NCBI GenBank assembly: GCA_024695025.1
Contig: JAILIY010000078.1
Span: 1-37,129, forward strand
Reading direction: 5' to 3'
DNA length: 37,129 nucleotides
DNA from: Acholeplasmatales bacterium
GTDB taxonomy: Bacteria > Bacillota_I > Bacilli_A > Acholeplasmatales > Anaeroplasmataceae
Part shown: piece after piece, positions 26,547 to 37,129 of the stretch
Layout: every line of letters starts with the position of its first letter
How positions within the stretch are numbered: position 1 is the stretch's first letter
The notes under the pieces: model-generated
What the model saw: the letters and a program-made list of their open reading frames with translations, nothing else
Told to the model about the DNA's origin: nothing
The model's database searches: none
Program-made: the position numbers and the translations under genes

Positions 26547-26655
26547 ATGACAATCTATGAAAGCGTTTTTAACACGTAACAATAAAAAATGATGTGGTCA
26601 AATATATGTAAATATTATGTTATAATATAAGAGTATTTTTAGGAGGATTATTTAT

Positions 26656-27102
26656 ATGAAAGTTTCTATTGGATGTGATCATTCTGCTTTAGAATTAAAA
26701 AATGAAATTATCGCATTTTTAAAGAGCAAGTCTATTGAGGTCATTGATAGAGGTACTTACACAAAAGATTCATGTGATTATACTGATTATGGCTATATGG
26801 TAGCCAAGGATATCAAAGATAAAACTGTTGATAGAGGTATAGTTATATGTTTCACAGGTATTGGTATGTCTATGATTGCAAATAAGGTTAAAGGTGTAAG
26901 ATGTGCTTTAGTTGGTTCTAAGGACGCAGCTATTTTAACTCGTGAGCACAATGATTCCAATTGTTTAGCTTTAAGTGCTAAATATACAGGTTATGCTCTT
27001 GCAAAAGAAATTGTTGATATTTGGTTAAATACTGAATTCTCAAATAATGAACGTCATTTGAGAAGAATCAACAAAATTTCTAAATACGAAGAGGAATTCT
27101 AA
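26656..27102 (+). CDS. rpiB: Ribose 5-phosphate isomerase B (RpiB/LacAB family)
   Basis: MKVSIGCDHSALELKNEI, DYTDYGYMVAKDI, GIVICFTGIGMSMIANKVKGVRCAL, REHNDSNCLALSAKYTG. Confidence 0.88.
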   Translation: MKVSIGCDHSALELKNEIIAFLKSKSIEVIDRGTYTKDSCDYTDYGYMVAKDIKDKTVDRGIVICFTGIGMSMIANKVKGVRCALVGSKDAAILTREHNDSNCLALSAKYTGYALAKEIVDIWLNTEFSNNERHLRRINKISKYEEEF

Positions 27103-27110
27103 TTATTTAA

Positions 27111-27380
27111 ATGAAATTTGGCAAATATGCTAATACATATGCTATGGCTAGCCAAGGCATAATTTCAATGGCTGTTTTGGGAGTTATTGGATTTTTCATT
27201 GGTAGATGGATTGACAAGCATTCTGTTTGGCCTGCAATTTTAGCTATAGTAGGCGTATTATTTGGTTTATTTACATTAGTCGGTAATTTGATTTATATTC
27301 TTAAGCAAGAAGAGAAAGAAAAAGAAAAACAGAAACAATTAAATAAAGAGGAATCAAATGAAAAAGATATTAAACAATAA
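27111..27380 (+). CDS. AtpZ/AtpI-family small membrane protein (F0F1-ATPase gene 1-like)
   Basis: Two TM segments with GxxxGRWIDK; first gene of the ATP synthase cluster. Confidence 0.7.
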   Translation: MKFGKYANTYAMASQGIISMAVLGVIGFFIGRWIDKHSVWPAILAIVGVLFGLFTLVGNLIYILKQEEKEKEKQKQLNKEESNEKDIKQ

Positions 27381-27765
27381 ATTAATTTTAATACCCTCAT
27401 TGATTTTGATGATTGTTTCTATAATATTATCGTTTGTAATTGATATAAGTATATTATTTTTAGCTATTGGTATTTTGTTGGCGTTGATAAGTCATTTGTT
27501 GATGGTCTTACAAAACAATAGATTTGATGAAATAATGAATTCATATATTGAAAGACCTACATTTCATTCTGGTAAATTTTCAGTATTATGGGTTTTGTTA
27601 AGATTATTAGTTACAGCTTTAATTACAGTTTTAGCGATGCTTTTAGCCTACAAATATAGTTCACATATGGTTTTATCGGTGGTTCTATATGTAGTCGGTT
27701 ATATGATTGTTAAAATATTATTTATCGCATCATTATTTATAAAAAAAGAAGGTGATAATAGGTGA
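27358..27765 (+). CDS. AtpI-like membrane protein
   Basis: Four TM protein immediately upstream of, and overlapping, atpB; RBS AGAGGAATCAA. Confidence 0.6.
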   Translation: MKKILNNKLILIPSLILMIVSIILSFVIDISILFLAIGILLALISHLLMVLQNNRFDEIMNSYIERPTFHSGKFSVLWVLLRLLVTALITVLAMLLAYKYSSHMVLSVVLYVVGYMIVKILFIASLFIKKEGDNR

Positions 27766-28463
27766 TTCAAGTCAATGTGTTATCTTCGTTTAGCGATTAT
27801 TGGAAAAACTTCAATTGGTTAGGACCTATCGCTTCAACGATATACATTACATTAGGATTAATACTTTTATTATGTATCTTATACATATTTATTAGAAGGG
27901 TTGATCCATTGAAGAAAACCCCATTATGGTTAATACCATTTTTATGGTTTGTAGATATGATGAATGATTTTATGAAGGCAAATATAGGAAAGAGGTGGAA
28001 GAGCTATTCACCATGGTTCATATCTCTTGCAATATTTATATTATTTGCTAACATATCAGGCGTTTATTTATTAACTAACCCTACTCAGTATGTTGTTGTT
28101 ACTTTTGCACTTGCGATGTGCTCATTCTTTGTAATTCAACTTACTGGTATTGTGTCAAATGGTTTTAAAGGATATTTAAAAGGATTTTTAGATCCAACTC
28201 CAGTAATGCTTCCTATGAATATTGTAAGTGAATTTACATTACCTATTTCTTTATGCTTACGTCTATTTGGTAACGTCGTAAGTGGTGTATGTATTTCAAT
28301 ACTTATCAAGCATGTCTTAGGCTGGTGGAGTGTTCCAATTATGCCATTTATCAATTTGCTTTTTGATATAGCATTTAGTGTTATTCAAGTAGCAGTATTC
28401 GTTATTCTATCTATTATCTTTACATCTATGAAGATTAAAGATGAAGAAAAAATATATAATTAA
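27762..28463 (+). CDS. atpB: F0F1 ATP synthase subunit a
   Basis: FTLPISLCLRLFGNVVSG with the essential Arg; C-terminal AFSVIQVAVFVILSIIFTSMKI. Confidence 0.95.
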   Translation: MIQVNVLSSFSDYWKNFNWLGPIASTIYITLGLILLLCILYIFIRRVDPLKKTPLWLIPFLWFVDMMNDFMKANIGKRWKSYSPWFISLAIFILFANISGVYLLTNPTQYVVVTFALAMCSFFVIQLTGIVSNGFKGYLKGFLDPTPVMLPMNIVSEFTLPISLCLRLFGNVVSGVCISILIKHVLGWWSVPIMPFINLLFDIAFSVIQVAVFVILSIIFTSMKIKDEEKIYN

Positions 28464-28477
28464 AAAGGAGAAAATTT

Positions 28478-28753
28478 ATGGATTTTTTAACAATTTTAGC
28501 AAATGTAATTAGCTTTTTAGAAGGTGCAACTACAGGCGATGGTTTAAGATATATCGGTGCTGGTTTAGCTGTATTTACAGGTTTCGCAGCCGCTATTGGT
28601 GAAGGTAACGTTGCAGCACACGCAGTAGAAGCTATGGCTCGTCAACCAGAAATGGCTGGTACAATCCGTACAAACATGTTAATTGGTCAAGCAGTATCTG
28701 AAACAACAGGTTTATATGGTCTAATTATTGCAATTTTAATTTTATTTAACTAA
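28478..28753 (+). CDS. atpE: F0F1 ATP synthase subunit c
   Basis: GAGLAVFTGFAAAIGEGNVAAHAVEAMARQPEMAGTIRTNMLIGQAVSETTGLYGLIIAILILF. Confidence 0.97.
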   Translation: MDFLTILANVISFLEGATTGDGLRYIGAGLAVFTGFAAAIGEGNVAAHAVEAMARQPEMAGTIRTNMLIGQAVSETTGLYGLIIAILILFN

Positions 28754-28791
28754 TAGAAAAATAAATTTTATTACGAAAGGAGAATAGTCCT

Positions 28792-29415
28792 ATGATTAAT
28801 TTTTTAAGCCTTAATTCTGCTATAGATGCAATTACTGAGGCAGTTACAGGCAAACAAGAATTATCTAATGGTAATGTTATATATAATAATGGTCTTGGAC
28901 CAGTGACATTGATAGGAAAACCAGAGATGAAAGATAATATTTTATCATTTGGTATCGATTTTGGTATCCAAATTATCGCAACTATTCTCTTATTTTTGGC
29001 AGTTCGTTTTCTACTATGGAAGCCAATTACTAAAATTCTTGAAACAAGACGTGATGCAATCGAAAAAGATTACAACGACGCCGAAACAGCTAAAGCTAAC
29101 GCAATAGAAGCAGAAATGCGTCTAAAGGAACAATATAATGAAGCTCAAGCTAAAATCAAAGAAATTTTAGATAATGCTGAAAAGGAAGCTAACCTTAGAA
29201 GAGATGAAATTATTAATTCTGCAAAGAGCGAAGCTTTAAGACGTAAAGAAAGCCTTGAACAAGAATTGATTCAAGAAAGACAAAGTATGGAAAACCAAAT
29301 CAAACAAGAAATTGTTGAGATAGCTTTCCAAGCTGCAGAAAAGATAGTAGGCAAAGAAATTAACCAAGATAAATATCTAGATGTTGTTGATGACATCTTG
29401 AAAGGGGTTAATTAA
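28792..29415 (+). CDS. atpF: F0F1 ATP synthase subunit b
   Basis: TM followed by VRFLLWKPITKILETRRDAIEKDYNDAETAKANA and a long coiled coil; position in operon. Confidence 0.93.
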   Translation: MINFLSLNSAIDAITEAVTGKQELSNGNVIYNNGLGPVTLIGKPEMKDNILSFGIDFGIQIIATILLFLAVRFLLWKPITKILETRRDAIEKDYNDAETAKANAIEAEMRLKEQYNEAQAKIKEILDNAEKEANLRRDEIINSAKSEALRRKESLEQELIQERQSMENQIKQEIVEIAFQAAEKIVGKEINQDKYLDVVDDILKGVN

Positions 29416-29417
29416 TA

Positions 29418-29930
29418 TTGTTAGAGAAGGAATATGCAAAGGCACTTTGGGAACTTGCAATTGAAGAAAATAAGAGCGAGTTATTTAGAGATTACTTTGA
29501 GATAATTCGTGAGATTAAAAATGAAGACTTCTATGCAATATTATCAAGTCCTGTTATTAATAAGAGTGATAAGAAAGATATTATAAAAAATGTCTTTAAA
29601 AAATTTGATGAAACATTCGTTAATTTTCTATATGTATTAATTGATTATAATCGTTTTGAATTAGTAGATTCAATTGGACATCAATATAGAAAACATTATA
29701 GAGAATTTAAAAATATTGTCATCGTAGATATATATTCATCTAAAGACTTAAATAAAAGACAACTTAGTGAATTAAAAGAAACTTTAGAGAAAAAATACGA
29801 TGGTAAGACTATTGAAATGAAAATTACAATTGATCCTGAGCTTATTGGTGGATTAAGAATTATACAAAATGGTGAATCAATCGATTTAAATTTAAAAAAT
29901 TCTTTAGATAAGCTTAGAGAGGCAATGTAG
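29418..29930 (+). CDS. atpH: F0F1 ATP synthase subunit delta (TTG start)
   Basis: [42 protein letters not shown]; position in operon. Confidence 0.92.
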   Translation: MLEKEYAKALWELAIEENKSELFRDYFEIIREIKNEDFYAILSSPVINKSDKKDIIKNVFKKFDETFVNFLYVLIDYNRFELVDSIGHQYRKHYREFKNIVIVDIYSSKDLNKRQLSELKETLEKKYDGKTIEMKITIDPELIGGLRIIQNGESIDLNLKNSLDKLREAM

Positions 29931-29943
29931 GAAAGGAATAGTT

Positions 29944-31452
29944 ATGGCGACTATAAATTTATCTGAAATTTCTAGTTCTATTAAAGAACAGATAAAAGCT
30001 TATAAAGAAGATATTCAGACAGAAAATGTTGGTCATGTTGTTCAAACTGGTGACGGTATCGCATTAGTTCATGGCCTAAATAAAGCGATGTCTAGTGAGC
30101 TATTATTATTCCCTAATGATGTTTATGGTATGGTACAAAATTTGGAAGAAAATGTTGTTGGTGCCATTTTATTAGGAGAAGGAAGCAAAGTAAAAGAAGG
30201 AGACTTGGTTAAATGTACAGGTAGAATTCTTGAAGTTCCAGTAGGAGATGAATTCTTAGGACGTGTTGTTAACCCACTTGGTCAACCAATTGATGGTTTA
30301 GGCCCAATTAGTTCTACAAATCGTCGTCCTATAGAAGTTAAAGCAACTGGTGTTATGGATAGATCAAGCGTTGATACACCTCTTCAAACTGGTATTAAGG
30401 TTTTGGATGCGTTAGTACCAATCGGACGTGGACAACGTGAATTAATTATCGGTGATAGACAAACTGGTAAAACATCAATTGCAGTAGATACAATTATAAA
30501 TCAAAAAGGAAAAGATGTAATTTGTATTTACGTAGCTATTGGTCAAAAGGAATCTACTGTTTCAAATGTTTATGAAACATTAAAGGAATATGATGCGATG
30601 AAATATTCAATTATCGTTTCTGCATCTGCATCTAACCCAGCACCTATGCTATATTTAGCACCATATTCAGGTGTAACTATGGCTGAATATTTTATGTTCC
30701 AAGGAAAAGATGTATTAATCGTTTATGATGATTTATCTAAGCACGCAGTTGCTTATCGTGAAATGTCATTATTATTACACAGACCACCAGGACGTGAAGC
30801 ATTCCCAGGTGATGTATTCTATCTACATTCAAGATTGCTTGAACGTGCTGCTAAATTAAATAAAGAATTAGGTGGAGGTTCAATAACTGCTCTTCCAATT
30901 ATTGAAACACAAGCTGGTGATATTTCAGCTTATATTCCAACTAATGTTATTTCGATTACAGATGGTCAAATATTCTTACAAACTGACTATTTTTACAAAG
31001 GTATTAGACCTGCGATAAATGCTGGTTTATCAGTATCACGTGTTGGTGGTGCTGCACAAACTAAGGCTATTAAGAAGGTTTCTGGTACACTTCGTCTTGA
31101 TTTAGCATCTTATAGAGAACTTGAATCATTTGCTCAATTTGGTTCAGATTTAGATGCATCTACAAAACAAAGACTAGATAGAGGTAGAAGAACTCAAGAA
31201 ATCTTAAAACAAAATTTACATAAGACAATATCTATGGAAGAAGAAACAATGATTTTATATTGTTTAACTCATGGATTTTTGGATAATGTTAAGATTGAAG
31301 ATTTAGCTAGATTTGAAGAACAATTATATATTGAAATGAAATCAAATAGTGAAGCTATGGAATTAGCTAAGACTATTAGAGAAACAAAAGTTTTACCTGA
31401 AACAGAAAAAATGGATCAATATTTTGAACAATTTGTTAAACGTTTCAATTAG
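29944..31452 (+). CDS. atpA: F0F1 ATP synthase subunit alpha
   Basis: [51 protein letters not shown]. Confidence 0.98.
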   Translation: MATINLSEISSSIKEQIKAYKEDIQTENVGHVVQTGDGIALVHGLNKAMSSELLLFPNDVYGMVQNLEENVVGAILLGEGSKVKEGDLVKCTGRILEVPVGDEFLGRVVNPLGQPIDGLGPISSTNRRPIEVKATGVMDRSSVDTPLQTGIKVLDALVPIGRGQRELIIGDRQTGKTSIAVDTIINQKGKDVICIYVAIGQKESTVSNVYETLKEYDAMKYSIIVSASASNPAPMLYLAPYSGVTMAEYFMFQGKDVLIVYDDLSKHAVAYREMSLLLHRPPGREAFPGDVFYLHSRLLERAAKLNKELGGGSITALPIIETQAGDISAYIPTNVISITDGQIFLQTDYFYKGIRPAINAGLSVSRVGGAAQTKAIKKVSGTLRLDLASYRELESFAQFGSDLDASTKQRLDRGRRTQEILKQNLHKTISMEEETMILYCLTHGFLDNVKIEDLARFEEQLYIEMKSNSEAMELAKTIRETKVLPETEKMDQYFEQFVKRFN

Positions 31453-31467
31453 TAGGAGGCATTGTTT

Positions 31468-33754
<2,287 letters not shown>

Positions 33755-33755
<1 letters not shown>

Positions 33756-34147
33756 TGCGTATTATTTGTTCAACACATCAAGGTAATGTCTATAATGATG
33801 AAGTTGATTATGTCGTAGTTCACAACAAAGAAGATGGTGAATTTGCCGTGATGAACGATCACGTGCCTATCATCTCTGTTATGGGCTCTGGCTTTATCAA
33901 ATTAGTTAGAGGAAAAGATGAATTTTATGTAGTTATCACAAGTGGTATTTTCGAATTCCACGATAATATTGCGACCGTTTTATGCCAAGAAGCACAAATT
34001 GGTAGATCTAAAGATTCAGCTTATAAAAACTTGTCTGATATTCGTCACGAAAGAAGCGAAATCAACAAGACTGAGGCAACTGAATCCACTAAGATGGAAC
34101 AAGATTTATATGAAAATATAAAGAATTCGGGTGCTGGTAATTTATAA
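33755..34147 (+). CDS. atpC: F0F1 ATP synthase subunit epsilon
   Basis: Beta-sandwich N-domain pattern (GEFAVMNDHVPIISVMGSGFIKL) and position in operon. Confidence 0.9.
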
Positions 34148-34148
34148 G

Positions 34149-34382
34149 ATGATAATTTTAGGTGTAATTGGTGACATTAATGTAGATAATATTATGTTTA
34201 TGATCCTATATCTTATATCTTTCTTTATAAGCTTATATGTGATATTTAATACTAATTTTGAAAAATTATTTAAACAAGGCTCTGTTACAGCTATAAAAAT
34301 AGGACAAATTCTATTAGCTTTGATATGTGCATATTTAATATCACAAGGATTATATAATCTATATCTTTCATTAAAAATATAA
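34149..34382 (+). CDS. DUF1146 (YwzB-like) small membrane protein
   Basis: FEKLFKQGSVTAIKIGQILLALICAYLISQGLYNL; located directly after atpC, as commonly seen in Firmicutes. Confidence 0.7.
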   Translation: MIILGVIGDINVDNIMFMILYLISFFISLYVIFNTNFEKLFKQGSVTAIKIGQILLALICAYLISQGLYNLYLSLKI

Positions 34383-34412
34383 GGGACTAATTTATAATTA
34401 GTCCCCTTTTTT
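34383..34412. terminator. Bidirectional terminator between ATP synthase operon and YigZ-family gene
   Basis: GGGACTAAT-TTATA-ATTAGTCCC followed by CTTTTTT. Confidence 0.88.
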
Positions 34413-35063
34413 AATTTCTATATTGAACTGTCCTAAGAAAGTTAATGCTTGATTATCGACTTTATATTTATATAAATCATCTTTAAACTTATCGATTAAA
34501 TCAGATTTTAAAAAGCCTGTTATTATTACATCTGTAGTGAATGAAATATCATCATATGTGATGTAATTAAATACTTTAAGTAAGGTATTATATCCAGAAT
34601 AAGAAGTGGTAAATTTGAATTTAGTTTGTTCCTCATCGACAAATAATTCACATTTTTTAACAACTTCACTAACAGATTGACTATACGCTCTTACAAGACC
34701 ATTTGCTCCAAGCAATATTCCACCAAAATATCTAGTAGTTATAGCTAAAACATTAGTTAAATTATTCTTTTTAAGTACATCAAGCATTGGAAAACCTGCA
34801 GTTTTTTGTGGTTCACCATCATCTGATGCCTTCTGTATTTCTTGGTTATCTCCTAATATATAGGCATAACAATTGTGAGTTGCGTCATAATATTTTTTTC
34901 TTACACGCTCTAAAATATCATAAGCGTCTTCGACATTATCTATCCTATATAACGAAGTTATAAAAACGGATTTTTCTATAGTAATTGTATTTTCGTATGT
35001 TTTTTTAATCTTATACAATTTAATCACCAAATTTATTATACCCAATTGTTTAATTATATTCAA
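34398..35063 (-). CDS. YigZ/IMPACT (UPF0029) family protein; true start may be TTG at 35018
   Basis: ASDDGEPQKTAGFPMLDVL, TTRYFGGILLGANGLVRAYSQS motifs. Confidence 0.9.
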   Translation of the reverse strand: MNIIKQLGIINLVIKLYKIKKTYENTITIEKSVFITSLYRIDNVEDAYDILERVRKKYYDATHNCYAYILGDNQEIQKASDDGEPQKTAGFPMLDVLKKNNLTNVLAITTRYFGGILLGANGLVRAYSQSVSEVVKKCELFVDEEQTKFKFTTSYSGYNTLLKVFNYITYDDISFTTDVIITGFLKSDLIDKFKDDLYKYKVDNQALTFLGQFNIEIKKGD

Positions 35064-35103
35064 GAAAACCGAGTATTTATAATAATTATTATAATTATTA
35101 TGT

Positions 35104-35133
35104 TTTTCATTATTGCCTAAAATATGTTATAAT
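35104..35133 (+). promoter_or_regulatory. Predicted promoter of the CCA-pullulanase ORF
   Basis: TTTTCA (35104-35109), 18-nt spacer, TATAAT (35128-35133). Confidence 0.5.
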
Positions 35134-35165
35134 ATTTTTATAGGAATAGTTTTTGAGGTGTTACA

Positions 35166-37129
35166 TTGAATTATTTAGACTACGGTATAGAATTAATAAA
35201 TAAAATAGAAGAAATGGGCTATAAAGCTTACCTTGTAGGCGGAGCCATAAGAGATTCTTTATTAGGCTTAGAATCAAATGATATTGATATTGCCACATCA
35301 ATGCCACTTGAACTAATTGAAAAAACATTTAAAACTAAGCCAAATGGTAAAGATTTTTTTAGCTTGACTATTATTTATAAAAAATATACTTTTGAAATAA
35401 CTCATTTTAGAAAAGATATTAAAAGTATTAATCATCGTCACCCTGAGGTGAGTTATTGTGACACATATGAAGAAGATTCCAAAAGAAGAGATTTAACAAT
35501 AAACGCTTTGGCAATGGATAAAAATCGCCAAATTTTAGATTTTCATGGTGGATTAGATGACTTAAAGGCTAAGACTATAAAAATGATTGGAAATCCAGTA
35601 AAAAGGTTTGATGAGGACGCTTTGCGTATTTTACGTGCAATCTATTATTATGCTAAATTAGATTTTAATTTAGATAAGGCTACAGAAAAAGCTTTATGTG
35701 CAACTAGAGAATTATTAGTATATTTATCTGATGAAAGATTGTTTGCGAACTTCAAAAGAATCGCATATTTAGATAACGATAAAGGACTTAAATTCATCAA
35801 GGATAACAATATATTCCAATTTGTTCCAGTATATAATAATTTATTATCTATATTTGATAAGAATTATAAAGAAGAAGATTTAGTATTTTATTATTATTTA
35901 AAATTCTTTGAATATTTCCCATTAACTTCAAAAGAAGATAAGAAATTATGTAAAGAATTAGATATATTAATCAATTCTAATTTTGGCAATTATGAATTAT
36001 ATTTATATACTAAGACATATAAAAGATTTAAATCATTATTATCTAATTTAGGTTATGATACTGCATCTATCGATAAGAAATTAAGACAATTAGTAATCAA
36101 ATCTGAAGATGATTTAGAATTGTCTAAAGCCTTAATGTCTAAAGTTATTAAGACTCAAAAGAAACAATTATATATAGATAGAACAATTAAATTAATTTTA
36201 GATAAGAAAATCAATAATACAAAAGAAGATATCACAAGTGTATTAGATGAAAAAATAAAAGCGTATGTAGATTCATTTTACGCAATTACAATTTTATTAG
36301 ATAAAGATGTTTATGAAATCAATAAAGATTTTTATTTAGAATATGATAATAAAAAATCTATAAGACTTGATATATTTGAATTTTACGAGGAAGATAGATT
36401 TTATAAATATGTAGCCAAGCTTCCAAAAAATATTAAATTAAACGAAGAATATTATATTACTGATTTTAAAGGTAACAGAGGTCTTTTAAGATCAGGTAGT
36501 ATAATAAGAACTCAAGAATTTGAAAATAAATTTAAATATGATGGCCCTTTAGGATTTGTTTATACTAAAAATTCAACTAAATTTTATGTTTGGACACCAG
36601 TTGCCAAACAGATGGTTTTAGAATTATATCACAACGACATAATTAAAAAATATAATATGGTCTGTGACAATAATGGTGTATGGAGTGTAGAAGTTTTAGG
36701 AGATTTAGAAGGATATGGCTATTTATTTGATGTAAGAGTATTTGAAGAATTCGATCAAATATTAGATCCATATGCTATATCTAGTGCTGAAAATCATAAA
36801 TATAATTATGTAGTAGATAAAACTAAATTTTATAAGATGAGATATGATAAGCCAAAATTTTCTGGCAGATATACTGATTCAGTTATTTATGAGGCAAGTA
36901 TAAGAGATTTTACAAGTTATTATAGCGGACATTATTTAGATTTAATTAAATCTCAAGATTTTGAAGGATATCCTACAGGTCTAGAATATATAAAATCTTT
37001 AGGTATTACTCATGTTCAATTTTTACCTACATATGATTTTTATGGTGTAGATGATATAGACAAAGATAGATTTTATAACTGGGGTTATAATCCTCTTCAA
37101 TATTTCGTACCTAGCGGTTGGTACAGTGA
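35166..37129 (+). CDS. CCA tRNA nucleotidyltransferase fused in frame to type I pullulanase (GH13); 3' end outside window; not in supplied ORF track
   Basis: TTG start 35166 with TGAGGTG RBS; no in-frame stop to 37129. CCA motifs LVGGAIRDSLLGLESNDIDIAT, RRDLTINALAMD, RFDEDALRILRA; pullulanase N-domain AYVDSFYAITILL, IIRTQEFENKFKYDGPLGFVYTKNSTKFYVWTPVA, VIYEASIRDFTSYYSG, YNWGYNPLQYFVPSGWYS. Confidence 0.9.
   Translation, partial: MNYLDYGIELINKIEEMGYKAYLVGGAIRDSLLGLESNDIDIATSMPLELIEKTFKTKPNGKDFFSLTIIYKKYTFEITHFRKDIKSINHRHPEVSYCDTYEEDSKRRDLTINALAMDKNRQILDFHGGLDDLKAKTIKMIGNPVKRFDEDALRILRAIYYYAKLDFNLDKATEKALCATRELLVYLSDERLFANFKRIAYLDNDKGLKFIKDNNIFQFVPVYNNLLSIFDKNYKEEDLVFYYYLKFFEYFPLTSKEDKKLCKELDILINSNFGNYELYLYTKTYKRFKSLLSNLGYDTASIDKKLRQLVIKSEDDLELSKALMSKVIKTQKKQLYIDRTIKLILDKKINNTKEDITSVLDEKIKAYVDSFYAITILLDKDVYEINKDFYLEYDNKKSIRLDIFEFYEEDRFYKYVAKLPKNIKLNEEYYITDFKGNRGLLRSGSIIRTQEFENKFKYDGPLGFVYTKNSTKFYVWTPVAKQMVLELYHNDIIKKYNMVCDNNGVWSVEVLGDLEGYGYLFDVRVFEEFDQILDPYAISSAENHKYNYVVDKTKFYKMRYDKPKFSGRYTDSVIYEASIRDFTSYYSGHYLDLIKSQDFEGYPTGLEYIKSLGITHVQFLPTYDFYGVDDIDKDRFYNWGYNPLQYFVPSGWYS

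Noticed and set aside
26510-26655. tRNA or small RNA gene in intergenic gaps
   Set aside because: No cloverleaf or CCA-type ends recognisable; gaps are explained by terminators and promoters.
35064-35165. AT-rich palindromic stretch ATAATAATTATTATAATTATTAT as a special element
   Set aside because: Simple A/T low-complexity sequence in a divergent promoter region of an AT-rich genome; no support for a specific element.
35166-37129. Window-terminal TGA as the stop of the pullulanase
   Set aside because: In the fused frame the last bases read AGT GA, so the TGA is out of frame and the ORF continues beyond the window.

Overview
This is an AT-rich, Firmicutes/Mollicutes-adjacent chromosomal segment. 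In order it contains: (1) a purine biosynthesis cluster, purM(partial)-purN-purH-purD-folD-purB-guaA; (2) an EF-G-like GTPase that lacks the usual catalytic His; (3) a Glu-rich single-TM protein next to a four-repeat DUF1508-type protein, then a SAM methyltransferase; (4) a divergent pectin locus, with a CE8 pectinesterase on the minus strand and, on the plus strand, a ~10.5 kb run of co-directional genes: two LplB/YtcP-type permeases, a large SBP lipoprotein, an MsmX/UgpC-type ATPase, five uncharacterised membrane proteins and a GH28 polygalacturonase; (5) a BspA-like LRR lipoprotein; (6) rpiB; (7) a complete F1Fo ATP synthase operon whose c-subunit has an apparent two-carboxylate Na+-type signature, followed by a DUF1146-like protein; (8) a YigZ/IMPACT-family gene on the minus strand; (9) at the right edge, an ORF absent from the supplied track (TTG start, open to the window end) that reads without a stop from a complete-looking CCA tRNA nucleotidyltransferase into a type I pullulanase. 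The CCA-enzyme/pullulanase fusion is the most unusual observation. Next are the pectin-oligomer import locus with its orphan membrane proteins and leader structures, and the two-carboxylate c-ring. All calls come from reading the sequence by eye; no database searches were run.
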